Shown: positions 1 through 7,950, numbered from the stretch's first letter. The stretch: DNA of 24,135 bases from CBCPMX01 sp965120355 (GCA_965120355.1 CBCPMX010000018.1:1-24135); one strand, 5' to 3'. Made by a program: numbers and translations. Notes: generated by a model from the sequence alone, not told the origin.

Positions 1-133
1 CATTCAGCGTCCCTTTGTTCTGGTTACCAAGTCCGGCGAGAGCAATGAGTTGGTGCAGGCGTTTATCGACTTCGCCCTGAGCAGCGACGCTGCCGGCATC
101 ATTGCCAACGCCGGCGCCGTGCAGGCCCAGTAG
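1..133 (+). CDS. pstS: Phosphate ABC transporter substrate-binding protein PstS, 3' end only
   Basis: Only the last 43 codons are in the window, read from base 2 to the TAG at 131-133. The peptide begins IQRPFVLVTKSGE and includes VQAFIDFALSSDAAGIIANAG. This is the usual C-terminal end of PstS-type periplasmic or lipoprotein phosphate receptors, where a 'RPF..VTKG...VQAF.DF.LS..G..II...G' pattern precedes the stop. The protein binds inorganic phosphate outside the membrane and hands it to PstC/PstA. The identification is strengthened by pstC, pstA, pstB and phoU directly downstream. The start, signal peptide and any Pho-box promoter lie outside the window. Confidence 0.9.
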   Translation, partial: IQRPFVLVTKSGESNELVQAFIDFALSSDAAGIIANAGAVQAQ

Positions 134-152
134 AGTCAAGCAAACACCCAAA

Positions 153-183
153 CCGCCGCAGAGTCCAAAGAACTCTGCGGCGG
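153..183 (+). promoter_or_regulatory. Intra-operon hairpin between pstS and pstC
   Basis: Perfect 12-bp stem (153-164 pairing with 172-183) with a 7-base loop. It begins 19 bases after the pstS stop. No run of T follows, so it is not a classic intrinsic terminator. Inferred role: a 3' stabiliser or partial attenuator that lets the receptor mRNA accumulate above the permease mRNA, as is common for binding-protein genes at the head of ABC operons. Confidence 0.7.
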
Positions 184-240
184 CTCCGGGCGTATGGACC
201 GGTTCCGGCGGGGCCGGTCGTGGGACAAGGAGACATTTGT

Positions 241-1107
241 ATGAAAAGAAAAGCCATCCTGGAAAAAACCATGAATGGAACCTTTTTTCTCTGCGGCATG
301 GTGGCCATTGCCGCGGTGCTCGTCATCACAGTCTATATGATTGTCAGCGGCCTGCCTGCCATCCGGGAGATTGGCCTGACGGAATTCCTGTTTGGAACGG
401 TGTGGAAAAGCACGGCTTCTGAGCCGCAGTTCGGTATTTTGCCGTTCCTGCTGACCTCCATCTGCGGCACATTCGGCGCGGTGCTCATCGGCGTGCCGGT
501 GGGCCTGCTGATGGCAGTGTTTCTGTCGAAACTGGCGGGGCCAAAGCTGTCAGCGGCCCTGCGGACGGTGGTAGAACTGCTGGCGGGCATTCCGTCAGTG
601 GTATATGGCCTCATTGGCATGATTGTGCTGGTGCCGGCCATCATGGAGACGTTTGATCTGAAAAACGGCACCTGCCTGTTGGCGGCCATTGTGGTGCTGG
701 CCATTATGGTGCTGCCCAACATCATCTCTGTCAGTGAGACGGCGCTGAGCGCTGTGCCGAAAGAATATGAAGAAGCCAGCCTGGCCCTGGGAGCCACAAA
801 AATTGAGACGATCTTCAAGGTGTCCATTCCGGCCGCCAGGAGCGGCATCGCCGCCGGTGTGGTCCTGGGCGTGGGCCGGGCCATCGGCGAGGCCATGGCA
901 GTCATTATGGTGGCTGGCAATGTGCCCAATATGCCGGGGCTGTTCCGGTCGGTGACCTTCCTGACTACGGCCATTGCCAAGGAGATGTCCTACGCCACAG
1001 GATTGCAGCGGCAGGCGCTGTTCTCCATTGCGTTGGTGCTGTTCGTCTTTATTATGATTATCAATCTGATTTTGAATCTGGTGCTGAAACGGGGGGATCG
1101 GGAGTGA
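241..1107 (+). CDS. pstC: Phosphate ABC transporter permease PstC
   Basis: A 288-aa integral membrane permease that, with PstA, forms the phosphate channel of the Pst importer. Hydrophobic segments lie near residues 15-37, 67-95, 115-135, 145-165, 205-226 and 260-284. The EAA loop that docks onto the ATPase is at about 178-203 (EEASLALGATK...IPAARSGI). The ATG at 241 is chosen over an upstream in-frame ATG at 220 because AAGGAGA at 227-233 sits 7 bases before it and the protein then begins MKRKAILEK, a normal N-terminus. Length is close to the family norm of about 290-320 aa. The stop overlaps the pstA start by 4 bases, implying translational coupling. Confidence 0.97.
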   Translation: MKRKAILEKTMNGTFFLCGMVAIAAVLVITVYMIVSGLPAIREIGLTEFLFGTVWKSTASEPQFGILPFLLTSICGTFGAVLIGVPVGLLMAVFLSKLAGPKLSAALRTVVELLAGIPSVVYGLIGMIVLVPAIMETFDLKNGTCLLAAIVVLAIMVLPNIISVSETALSAVPKEYEEASLALGATKIETIFKVSIPAARSGIAAGVVLGVGRAIGEAMAVIMVAGNVPNMPGLFRSVTFLTTAIAKEMSYATGLQRQALFSIALVLFVFIMIINLILNLVLKRGDRE

Positions 1108-1946
1108 GCTTCAAACGAAAACTGTACAGCGGCGTACTGCGGGGCCTGATCTACCTGTGCGCAGCGGTAACGGTGCTGCTCCTGGTGGGATTGATCGGAT
1201 ACATCTTCTACCGCGGCCTGCCAAACATCACCTGGGAACTGCTGAGCACCCAGCGCAGCGCGCTGAAGGGCACCATTGGCATTCTGCCCAATATTATTTT
1301 CACCCTGTATACGATTCTGACAACCCTGGTGATTGTGCTGCCTTTGGGAATTGGCGCTGCGGTCTATCTCAATGAATACGCCACCAACAAGCGGCTGGTG
1401 AAGATCATTGAATTTGCTACGGAAACCCTGGCGGGCATCCCCTCCATTATCTATGGACTGGTGGGCATGATGCTGTTTGTCCAGAAGCTTGGCCTCGGCA
1501 GCAGCATTCTGGCCGGCTCCCTGACACTGGTGGTGATGAATCTGCCTAACATCGTGCGGACTACCCAGGAGGCGCTGCGGACGGTGCCCGACGACTACCG
1601 GCAAGGCGCCATGGGTCTGGGGGCTACCAAGTGGTACATGATCCGCACCATCATCCTGCCGTCCAGCCTGGATGGGATTGTAGGCGGCGCGATTTTGGCC
1701 ATTGGCCGCATCGTCGGAGAGAGCGCCGCACTGTTGTTTACCGCCGGCTCCGGGTATGTGCTGGTGACCAATTATCTGGAGGCGCTGCAGACCAGCGGCG
1801 GCACCCTCAGCGTGGCGCTGTACATGTATGTGTCTGAATACGGAAAATTTGACGTGGGATTCGCCATTGCGGCGATTTTGATGATCCTTGTCTTGGCGGT
1901 TAACTTCTGCGCCAAGCTCGCAAAGAAAAAGCTGAAGAACAGGTGA
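1104..1946 (+). CDS. pstA: Phosphate ABC transporter permease PstA
   Basis: A 280-aa membrane permease, partner of PstC. It starts with GTG at 1104, overlapping the pstC stop as GTGA, after a G-rich ribosome binding site (GGGGGATCGGGAG). Hydrophobic stretches are near residues 13-36, 61-88, 110-127, 138-150, 192-212 and 252-270. The EAA-type loop is at about 156-191 (EALRTVPDDYRQGAMGLGAT...). The end-of-TM2/TM3 motif TLAGIPSIIYGLVGM matches the one in PstC (LLAGIPSVVYGLIGM), as expected for these paralogous permeases. The stop at 1944-1946 lies just inside the pstB ribosome binding region. Confidence 0.97.
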   Translation: MSFKRKLYSGVLRGLIYLCAAVTVLLLVGLIGYIFYRGLPNITWELLSTQRSALKGTIGILPNIIFTLYTILTTLVIVLPLGIGAAVYLNEYATNKRLVKIIEFATETLAGIPSIIYGLVGMMLFVQKLGLGSSILAGSLTLVVMNLPNIVRTTQEALRTVPDDYRQGAMGLGATKWYMIRTIILPSSLDGIVGGAILAIGRIVGESAALLFTAGSGYVLVTNYLEALQTSGGTLSVALYMYVSEYGKFDVGFAIAAILMILVLAVNFCAKLAKKKLKNR

Positions 1947-1954
1947 GTGTGCTT

Positions 1955-2710
1955 ATGGAATCTATCATCACTGCAAAAAATCTGGAACTGTACTACGGCA
2001 GTTTCCAGGCCCTGAAGGGCATTGATATGGAAATTCCCGAGCGGGAAATTACGGCCTTTATTGGACCGTCAGGCTGCGGCAAAAGTACGTTTTTAAAGAC
2101 CCTGAACCGGATGAACGATCTGGTGCCCGGTGTGAAAATCACCGGCGACGTGCGCTTCCATGAGATGGACATCTACGGCAAGGACGTGGACGTGACCCAG
2201 CTGCGCAAGCGGGTGGGCATGGTATTCCAGAAGCCCAACCCGTTCCCCATGTCCATCTATGACAATATTGCCTATGGGCCCCGCCTTCACGGCAACCACA
2301 AAAAGTCCCAGCTCGACGAGCTGGTGGAGCGGTCCCTGCGGGGCGCGGCGCTGTGGGACGAGGTGAAGGACCGGCTGAAAAAGAGCGCCCTGGGGCTGTC
2401 CGGCGGTCAGCAGCAGCGTTTGTGCATTGCCCGGGCGCTGTCTGTGGAGCCGGAGGTCCTGCTGATGGATGAACCCACCTCTGCCCTGGATCCTGCCAGT
2501 ACCATGCGGATTGAGGACCTGATGAGCGACCTGAAGGAGCACTATACGGTGGTCATTGTGACCCACAATATGCAGCAGGCGGTGCGGATCTCCGACAAGA
2601 CGGCGTTCTTCCTGGTGGGGGAGCTGGTGGAATTCGGCGATACGGATCAGATTTTTTCCCGTCCGGCAGATAAGCGGACAGAGGACTACATCACCGGCAG
2701 ATTTGGTTGA
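1955..2710 (+). CDS. pstB: Phosphate ABC transporter ATP-binding protein PstB
   Basis: A 251-aa ABC ATPase that powers phosphate import from the cytoplasmic face. Visible motifs: Walker A GPSGCGKST at 37-45, Q-loop around Q92, signature LSGGQQQR at 148-155, Walker B LLMDEP at 169-174 with catalytic E173, D-loop SALD, and switch H204 in IVTHNMQQA. The run FQKPNPFPMSIYDNIAYGPR is characteristic of PstB. I chose the ATG at 1955, which has AGGTGAG at 1941-1947 ending 7 bases upstream; an in-frame GTG at 1943 would add four residues but has a poorer ribosome binding site. The length agrees with the family norm of about 250-260 aa. Confidence 0.97.
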   Translation: MESIITAKNLELYYGSFQALKGIDMEIPEREITAFIGPSGCGKSTFLKTLNRMNDLVPGVKITGDVRFHEMDIYGKDVDVTQLRKRVGMVFQKPNPFPMSIYDNIAYGPRLHGNHKKSQLDELVERSLRGAALWDEVKDRLKKSALGLSGGQQQRLCIARALSVEPEVLLMDEPTSALDPASTMRIEDLMSDLKEHYTVVIVTHNMQQAVRISDKTAFFLVGELVEFGDTDQIFSRPADKRTEDYITGRFG

Positions 2711-2763
2711 TTTCCAGAGATGGAATTGGTATGATGGAATCGTGAGGAGGCGGAACTGACAGT

Positions 2764-3426
2764 ATGAATGTAAGACAACAATATGATATGGAACTGCAGG
2801 CACTTTCCAGTGAGCTGATCCGCATGGGCGACCAGGCTACCGACGCCATTGCCCTGGCCATGGACGCCCTGCGGCAGAATGATAAGACGCTGGCGCGCCA
2901 AGTTATGGACGGCGATGAACACATCAACGCCATGGAGAAGGACATTGAGCAGCGGTGCCTGCGGCTGCTGCTGAAGCAGCAGCCTGTGGCCGGAGACCTG
3001 CGGAAGATCAGTACGGCCATCAAAATGATCACCGACATTGAGCGCATCGGCGACGCGGCGGCGGATATTGCTGAGATCAGCCTGCACCGGCCTGCACCGG
3101 CGGGAGAAACACTGATGGGCATGGTCCTGCGGATGGCGGCGGATGCCCGGGATATGGTGGCAGCGGCGATTCGCTCCTATGTGGATGAGGATCTGATTCT
3201 GGCGCAGCAGACCCGGGAACGGGATGACGTGGTAGACGCCCACTTTTTGCAGATCCGGGACTACCTGGCCAGCGAGCTGGGCGGAGAGCAGCCGGATATG
3301 GACGAGTTGATCGACTACCTGATGATTGTCAAATACCTGGAGCGGGTGGGGGACCATGCGGTCAACATCTGCGAATGGGTGGAGTTTTATATGACGGGCA
3401 TCTATAAAAATGAACGAATTGTGTGA
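2764..3426 (+). CDS. phoU: Phosphate signalling protein PhoU
   Basis: A 220-aa cytoplasmic, all-helical protein that links the Pst transporter to the PhoR/PhoB sensor system and represses the Pho response when phosphate is plentiful. The two tandem PhoU repeats are evident: each carries the metal-binding motif E-R-x-G-D-x-x-x-x-x-x-E, as ERIGDAAADIAE at 93-104 and ERVGDHAVNICE at 193-204. Length matches the family norm of about 215-240 aa. GAGGAGG lies upstream of the ATG. It follows pstB by 53 bases and precedes the regulator by 14. A 10-bp tandem repeat at 3081-3100 sits between the two halves of the protein without disturbing the frame. Confidence 0.96.
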   Translation: MNVRQQYDMELQALSSELIRMGDQATDAIALAMDALRQNDKTLARQVMDGDEHINAMEKDIEQRCLRLLLKQQPVAGDLRKISTAIKMITDIERIGDAAADIAEISLHRPAPAGETLMGMVLRMAADARDMVAAAIRSYVDEDLILAQQTRERDDVVDAHFLQIRDYLASELGGEQPDMDELIDYLMIVKYLERVGDHAVNICEWVEFYMTGIYKNERIV

Positions 3427-3440
3427 CGAGGTATACGCGC

Positions 3441-4148
3441 ATGAAGGAACGGATCATAATTGTGGAGGACGACGACAGCATCCGCCGGCTGGTGGAAGTG
3501 GCGCTCCAGGGCAACGGCTATCAGGCCCGGGGCTTTTCCAGCGCGGCTGAAGCGCTGCGGGAAATGGCCGCCGATCCGCCGGACGTGGTCATCATGGATA
3601 TTATGATGGAGGGCATGGACGGACTGGAGGCTGTGCGCCGCATGCGGGAGGACAAAAAGCTGCGGGATGTGCCGGTGATTATGCTGACGGCCAAGGACAC
3701 CGAGGCCGACAAAATTGTGGGCCTGGATTCCGGCGCAGACGACTATATGACAAAACCCTTCAGCGTTTTGGAGCTGTGCGCCCGGGTACGGGCACAGCTG
3801 CGCCGTCTGCGTCCCGCGGATGAGGAGCCGGCCCCGGCGGTCTATGAGGCCGGCGGCCTGCGCCTGGATGACAGCCGGCATCAGGTGACGCTGAACGGGA
3901 ACCGACTGGAGCTGACGCTGAAGGAATATGAACTGCTGAAAGTGCTGATGCAGCATCCGGACCATGTGGTGACCCGCAGCGAGCTGCTGCGGCAGGTCTG
4001 GGGCATTGACTACTGCGGCGAGACCCGGACGCTGGATATGCACATCGGCACGCTGCGGCATAAGCTGGGCGATCCAGCAGAAAATAGCCGGTACATTCAG
4101 ACGGTTCGCGGCGTGGGCTACCGCTTTGCGGGAGGTGAGACGTCGTGA
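3441..4148 (+). CDS. PhoB/PhoP-like response regulator (OmpR family)
   Basis: A 235-aa two-component response regulator. The receiver domain (about 1-120) has the acidic pocket E9-D10-D11, phospho-acceptor D53 (VVIMDIMM), T83 and K105 (MTKPF). The OmpR-type winged helix (about 140-232) contains LTLKEYELLKVLM, TRSELLRQVWG, TLDMHIGTLRHKL and YIQTVRGVGYRF. Being cotranscribed after phoU and directly before the kinase gene, it is inferred to be the PhoB (PhoP) activator of phosphate-starvation genes. ATG at 3441 is preferred (GAGG about 9 bases upstream) over a GTG at 3423 that overlaps the phoU stop. It overlaps the next gene by 4 bases (GTGA). Confidence 0.93.
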   Translation: MKERIIIVEDDDSIRRLVEVALQGNGYQARGFSSAAEALREMAADPPDVVIMDIMMEGMDGLEAVRRMREDKKLRDVPVIMLTAKDTEADKIVGLDSGADDYMTKPFSVLELCARVRAQLRRLRPADEEPAPAVYEAGGLRLDDSRHQVTLNGNRLELTLKEYELLKVLMQHPDHVVTRSELLRQVWGIDYCGETRTLDMHIGTLRHKLGDPAENSRYIQTVRGVGYRFAGGETS

Positions 4149-5887
4149 GGGCTTCCATTCTGCGCGGCTTCAGCCTGATTCTGGTGGGGGCGCTGCTGCT
4201 GTGCGGCGTCATTGCCGCGCTGATTTTTGACTTGAAGCTGACGGAGGAAAAAGAGGACGACATGCTCCAGGTGGTGGGCGTCATGGCCAGCGAGTTTGAC
4301 CCGGACGGCGACCACGACGCGCAGGCGAGTCAATTCAGCGAGGCCGCCAACGGCATTCGCGTCACGATTATTGCCGGGGACGGTACGGTCACCGGCGACT
4401 CAGAGGTGGACTACACCACCATGGAAAATCACGCCGACCGGGAGGAGATTCGGCAGGCTGCCGGGGCATCGGCCACGGTGCTGGTGCGAAACAGCGAAAC
4501 CCTGGGCAAAAAGCTGATCTACGCCGTGCAGAAGACCCAGGATGCGTATTACATCCGGCTGTCCGACGAATACAGCGGGGTGATGGCGGACCTGGTTTCC
4601 TTTGCGCCGGCGATTCTCGGCGCGGCACTGGTGGCGCTGCTGTTTGCGCTGTACTTTACCCGCCGGTTCACGGACAGCATCACCGGCCCTATCATTGCGA
4701 TGAACGAGAGTTTGCGGGGCGTGAAGGACGGCACGGCCACACTGGATGCCGCCTCCTATCCCTACGAGGAGCTGCGAGATATGGCGGAAAAAATCAATGC
4801 CCTGGCCGGCGATGTCAGCCGCCACATCGGGCAGATTCAGGCGGAAAAGGACAAGATCGACTATTTGCTGGACCATATGTTGGAGGGCTTTTTGCTGCTG
4901 GACCGCAAAGGCAAGGTCCTGATTATCAATGCCAGCGCCTGCGCACGTCTGGGGTGTGACAAGTCCGCCGCCGGCAGGGAGCTGCTGTATGTGACCCGGA
5001 ATACCCGCCTGCTGGAGACGGTACGCAATGTCCAGGACAGTGGGCGGAATCAGCGGCTGGATCTGGAGATGGACGGCAAAATTATTGAAGTGCAGTGCAT
5101 TGTTGTAGGCGAGAGCTATGGAGACATCGACGGGGGCATGATCCTGATCCTGACGGATGTGACGGAAGTTCGCAATGCGGTGAAAATGCGGCGGGACTTT
5201 TTTACCAATGCCAGCCACGAGCTGAAAACCCCCATCACTTCTATTAAGGGCAGCGCCGAGCTGCTGTGCTCCGATCTGCCCATCCCCGAAGAGCAGAGGC
5301 AGGAGCTGCTGGCCCGTATGGGTCAGGAGACGGAACGGATGTGCACCCTCATCGGCGACATCATTATGATCAACCGCCTGGAGAGCGGCGATATTCCCGG
5401 CGACAAGAGCAATCTGGACTTCGGCGACGTGGTGCGGGAGTGCTGCGGAGAGGTGCGGCCGATGGCCAGCCAGAATCAGCTGCAATTCTATCAGAAAATC
5501 GATGCTGTGCCCATGTACGCCAGTGCTCGCAGCCTCCATGAGCTGACCAGCAATCTGCTGATGAACGCGGTCAAATACAACCGTCCCGGCGGAGCGGTGG
5601 AGGTCACCCTGGAGCGGGAGGGCGGCACCGCGGTGCTGTCGGTCCGCAATGACGGCGAGCCCATTCCTCCAGAGCATCAGGGGCGCGTCTTTGAGCGGTT
5701 CTACCGGGTGGACCGGGGCCGCAGCAAGACTGTGGGCGGTACCGGCTTGGGCCTGTCCATTGTCAAGCATGTGGTGGACGCCATGGGCGGCACCATCGAT
5801 CTGGTGAGCAACGACCGGGAAGGCACACGGTTCACGGTACGTCTGCCGATTCCGGCGCAGGAGTCTGCCGGCGGCGCGGAAGAGTAA
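4145..5887 (+). CDS. phoR: PhoR-like sensor histidine kinase
   Basis: A 580-aa membrane sensor kinase. TM1 is at about 9-30 and TM2 at about 152-172, enclosing an extracytoplasmic region of about 120 aa. A HAMP-like linker (about 173-225), a PAS domain (about 235-345) and the HisKA domain with phospho-acceptor H358 (FFTNASHELKTPITSIKG) follow. The ATPase domain has the N box NLLMNAVKYN (470-479), F box FERFY and G2 box GGTGLGLSIV (531-540). The G1 region reads NDGEPIP, where the usual DxGxG has N and P at two positions; this variant may be tolerated but is worth noting. GTG start at 4145 with GGAGGTGA at 4131-4138. Position after pst-phoU and the response regulator gene supports a PhoR role; the symbol is by context and architecture. 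Confidence 0.9.
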   Translation: MRASILRGFSLILVGALLLCGVIAALIFDLKLTEEKEDDMLQVVGVMASEFDPDGDHDAQASQFSEAANGIRVTIIAGDGTVTGDSEVDYTTMENHADREEIRQAAGASATVLVRNSETLGKKLIYAVQKTQDAYYIRLSDEYSGVMADLVSFAPAILGAALVALLFALYFTRRFTDSITGPIIAMNESLRGVKDGTATLDAASYPYEELRDMAEKINALAGDVSRHIGQIQAEKDKIDYLLDHMLEGFLLLDRKGKVLIINASACARLGCDKSAAGRELLYVTRNTRLLETVRNVQDSGRNQRLDLEMDGKIIEVQCIVVGESYGDIDGGMILILTDVTEVRNAVKMRRDFFTNASHELKTPITSIKGSAELLCSDLPIPEEQRQELLARMGQETERMCTLIGDIIMINRLESGDIPGDKSNLDFGDVVRECCGEVRPMASQNQLQFYQKIDAVPMYASARSLHELTSNLLMNAVKYNRPGGAVEVTLEREGGTAVLSVRNDGEPIPPEHQGRVFERFYRVDRGRSKTVGGTGLGLSIVKHVVDAMGGTIDLVSNDREGTRFTVRLPIPAQESAGGAEE

Positions 5888-5985
5888 GACCGGATTGATT
5901 TCGGCTGCGGGCAGATCTTTTGTCCCGACCAGCTTGCCGGTTGTATCGGGGACCTGAAGCAATCTGATATATTGAAACGACGACA

Positions 5986-6023
5986 CCCCGCCATGTCCGG
6001 CGAAACCGCCGGACATGGCGGGG
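5986..6023 (+). terminator. Strong hairpin after the pst-pho operon
   Basis: Perfect 17-bp GC-rich stem (5986-6002 with 6007-6023) and 4-base loop AAAC, about 100 bases after the kinase stop. There is no good T run on either side, so it may be a factor-assisted terminator or an RNA 3' stabiliser rather than a textbook intrinsic terminator. Confidence 0.65.
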
Positions 6024-6079
6024 TCCTGTACGGCGCAGCGTTCAGAGATCAGACGGAGCAAGCTCTTGGAAGAGAAGGT

Positions 6080-6108
6080 TTGTGCTGCGAAGGTTTTTGT
6101 GTTACAAT
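6080..6108 (+). promoter_or_regulatory. Candidate promoter of the TetR-family gene
   Basis: -10 TACAAT at 6103-6108 with a weak -35 TTGTGC at 6080-6085 and a 17-base spacer, 30 bases before the ATG. Only the -10 is convincing. Confidence 0.45.
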
Positions 6109-6138
6109 ATGAGAAATTGCTGCAAAGAGGTGAATCCC

Positions 6139-6681
6139 ATGCCGGTGGATATGAAGGAACGCATTGCTGAGGCGGCCAAAACACTGCTGATGGACAAGCA
6201 CAAGAAAAAGCTGACCGTCAAAGATATCGTGGAGGAGTGCCAGATAACCAGACAGACCTTTTATTATCATTTCGAGGATATCCCCGGCCTGCTCCGCTGG
6301 GTCATGGAGCGGGCAATCCAAAAAATGCTCGAGGACGTCCAGGAACAGGAGGAGCCGGAACAGCGGCTGCGGTATTTTTTCCTGATGGCCATCAATGTTG
6401 CGCCCTATATAAAAAAGGGATTACAGAGCAATTACCATGACGAGCTGGAGCGGCTTATGTCAGAGTATATTTACCGCCTGTTCGCCCAGGCCATGGAACG
6501 GGAGGCGCTGTACCGGGACTGTACGCAGACAGAGGTCCGGCTGCTTCTGCGGTACCACAGCCAGGCGGTTTTGAGCCTTCTCCGGGACTGGACGGACCGG
6601 GACACGGAAGAGCTGGATGAGATTGTCCGTATGGTCTACCGGATTATGACAGGGGAACTGCCCAGCGGCGGCAGGCGGTAA
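6139..6681 (+). CDS. TetR/AcrR-family transcriptional regulator
   Basis: A 180-aa protein with an N-terminal TetR-type helix-turn-helix at about residues 8-55: RIAEAAKTLLMD, then LTVKDIVEECQITRQTFYYHF, the diagnostic recognition-helix pattern (T-x-x-x-I-...-T-F-Y-Y-H-F). The remaining helical part is a ligand or dimerisation domain of unknown specificity, resembling the short C-terminal domains of DhaS-like regulators. ATG at 6139 has AGAGGTGA ending about 5 bases upstream; an in-frame GTG at 6082 has no such site and would overlap the promoter. It has its own promoter-like element and a strong terminator, so it is probably monocistronic. Neither neighbour is an obvious efflux pump, so the target is unknown. 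Confidence 0.9.
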   Translation: MPVDMKERIAEAAKTLLMDKHKKKLTVKDIVEECQITRQTFYYHFEDIPGLLRWVMERAIQKMLEDVQEQEEPEQRLRYFFLMAINVAPYIKKGLQSNYHDELERLMSEYIYRLFAQAMEREALYRDCTQTEVRLLLRYHSQAVLSLLRDWTDRDTEELDEIVRMVYRIMTGELPSGGRR

Positions 6682-6746
6682 GGCTGCGCAGGCGGGGGTT
6701 CTGCCTGGGCAGAGCAAAGTCAGCGAGGAATACGGCCGGCATACTG

Positions 6747-6784
6747 GGCCGGAGTGTCAGAACTTTTGACACTCCGGCCTTTTT
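6747..6784 (+). terminator. Rho-independent terminator after the TetR gene
   Basis: Perfect 13-bp stem (6747-6759 with 6767-6779), 7-base loop, followed immediately by five T. A textbook intrinsic terminator 65 bases after the regulator stop. Confidence 0.92.
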
Positions 6785-6811
6785 GTCCATACAGGGCGGA
6801 AAGTATGGCCA

Positions 6812-6840
6812 TTGCGCCGCTGCACTCCTGCGGCTACAAT
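6812..6840 (+). promoter_or_regulatory. Candidate promoter of the coiled-coil/DUF308 unit
   Basis: -10 TACAAT at 6835-6840 and -35-like TTGCGC at 6812-6817 with a 17-base spacer, lying between the preceding terminator and the ATG at 6866. The -35 is weak. Confidence 0.45.
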
Positions 6841-6865
6841 AAGAAGCAAAGGAGGAGGTGCTGAT

Positions 6866-7303
6866 ATGGCACATGAGATCCTGTCTGTAAAGCTGTGCGA
6901 ATTGGACGAGCGAATTTGCAGAATGCACAGCCGGATTCATTTCAGCGAATCTGCCCGGCAAAGTCAGCTGAAACAGGAGATTGCGGCGCTGGAACGGGAA
7001 TGCGCCGAAGAGGAAATGACGCTGCGCAACAAGCTGCAGTTCTCCAAGGCGGTATCTGTGTCCATTTTATCGCAGACCTACGAGGAAATTGAGGGCTGCA
7101 TCCGTCGCGCCAAAGACTGTATGCAGGCCACTGCGCAGCACAGTGACGATGAGATGGCGGCAGAGGAACAGCACCTGCTGGCGGAATATGTCCTGGACTT
7201 TGCAATGCAGGCGGCCAACCAGGCGCTGCTGTATGCCATGAAGGCCATCGATGCGCAATTGACGCAGGATGTGGAACCCTCGTGCGGAAAGGAGTCCTTA
7301 TGA
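6866..7303 (+). CDS. Unrecognised 145-aa coiled-coil-type cytoplasmic protein
   Basis: I do not recognise a family. The 145-aa product has no signal peptide or membrane segment. It is rich in Glu, Gln, Ala and Leu with heptad-like spacing at about 25-60 (SQLKQEIAALERECAEEEM) and a second helical stretch at about 95-130 (EQHLLAEYVLDFAMQAANQA), suggesting a helical bundle or coiled coil. Three or four Cys are scattered without a metal-binding pattern. ATG at 6866 is chosen because AGGAGGAGGTG ends 5 bases upstream; an in-frame extension to 6812 would overlap the promoter. It is 40 bases before the DUF308 gene and probably cotranscribed with it, so the two may act together, but no function can be assigned. 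Confidence 0.75.
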   Translation: MAHEILSVKLCELDERICRMHSRIHFSESARQSQLKQEIAALERECAEEEMTLRNKLQFSKAVSVSILSQTYEEIEGCIRRAKDCMQATAQHSDDEMAAEEQHLLAEYVLDFAMQAANQALLYAMKAIDAQLTQDVEPSCGKESL

Positions 7304-7343
7304 TGGTCAATCTTTCATTTGAGATTCTGGGAGGTGACGCAAA

Positions 7344-7886
7344 ATGAGAAGACGTTCCGGATATGGGTGGCTGGAGCTGATCCTTGGTATTGCGCTGATT
7401 ATACTGGGAATCCTGATCCTGCGGGATCCGGGACTGGCGCTGACCGGCGTGGTGATTATCTGCGGCATTGTGGCCATTGTGATGGGCGTGGCAGATATCC
7501 TGCTGTATGTCCGCGTAGAGCGGTACACCGGTTTTGGCCCCATGGTGTCGCTGATCTCGGGCATCCTCAGCGTGATGGCCGGCATTATGCTGCTGGTCTA
7601 TCCCAGCGCAGGGAAATGGGCGCTGTCGCTGCTGCTGCCCATCTGGTTCATTGCCCACTGTATTTCCAGGCTGGCTCACCTGCATGTTATCCGCAGCACG
7701 GCGGGCAGCGGAATGTACTACTTTACGCTGATTATCAATATTCTTGGCCTGATTCTGGGCATTCTGATGCTGTTGCAGCCAGTGTTGACGGTGATGACCG
7801 CCGGGTATTTGGCCAGTTTCTATTTAATTCTGCTGGGCATCGACAGTATCGTTATGGGAGTCAGCAAAATGGGTTCCAGAATGTGA
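7344..7886 (+). CDS. DUF308 / HdeD-like membrane protein
   Basis: A 180-aa very hydrophobic protein with six predicted membrane helices (about 10-27, 34-55, 66-85, 92-110, 123-143, 150-172). The repeated pattern 'G..LI.LGI.IL..P..AL.....I.GI..I..G..DI' is the hallmark of DUF308, the family that includes the enterobacterial acid-resistance protein HdeD. Six helices in three repeats fit the family. In Bacillota these proteins have no established biochemical function; a role in membrane or acid stress is inference from HdeD only. The ATG has GGGAGGTGA ending 6 bases upstream. It is the second gene of a short unit with the coiled-coil protein and is followed by a hairpin. Confidence 0.88.
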   Translation: MRRRSGYGWLELILGIALIILGILILRDPGLALTGVVIICGIVAIVMGVADILLYVRVERYTGFGPMVSLISGILSVMAGIMLLVYPSAGKWALSLLLPIWFIAHCISRLAHLHVIRSTAGSGMYYFTLIINILGLILGILMLLQPVLTVMTAGYLASFYLILLGIDSIVMGVSKMGSRM

Positions 7887-7910
7887 GCGCGTATGTGCCC
7901 AGGAAAGGAT

Positions 7911-7947
7911 TTCAGCGCTGCTGCGAATGACTCGCAGCAGCGCTGAA
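7911..7947. terminator. Bidirectional hairpin between convergent genes
   Basis: Perfect 16-bp stem (7911-7926 with 7932-7947) and 5-base loop, lying between the DUF308 stop (+) and the rhamnosidase stop (-). Only weak T-rich tails on each side (CGTTTAT on +, ATCCTTTCC on -). Its convergent position makes it a likely shared terminator. Confidence 0.75.
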
Positions 7948-7950
7948 CGT

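Noticed and set aside
3081..3100. 10-bp tandem repeat CCTGCACCGG x2 inside phoU
   Set aside because: A 10-bp duplication would shift the frame, yet phoU reads through with both conserved halves, so it is old or coincidental and gives no sign of function.
5941..5973. Promoter-like TTGTAT ... TATATT downstream of the kinase gene
   Set aside because: Spacer of 21 bases is too long and no gene starts after it before the strong hairpin at 5986-6023.
4400..6184. A 594-codon open frame on the - strand opposite the kinase gene
   Set aside because: Antisense shadow of a GC-rich gene; low-complexity Gln/His/Gly-rich translation with no family match, while the + strand encodes a complete histidine kinase.
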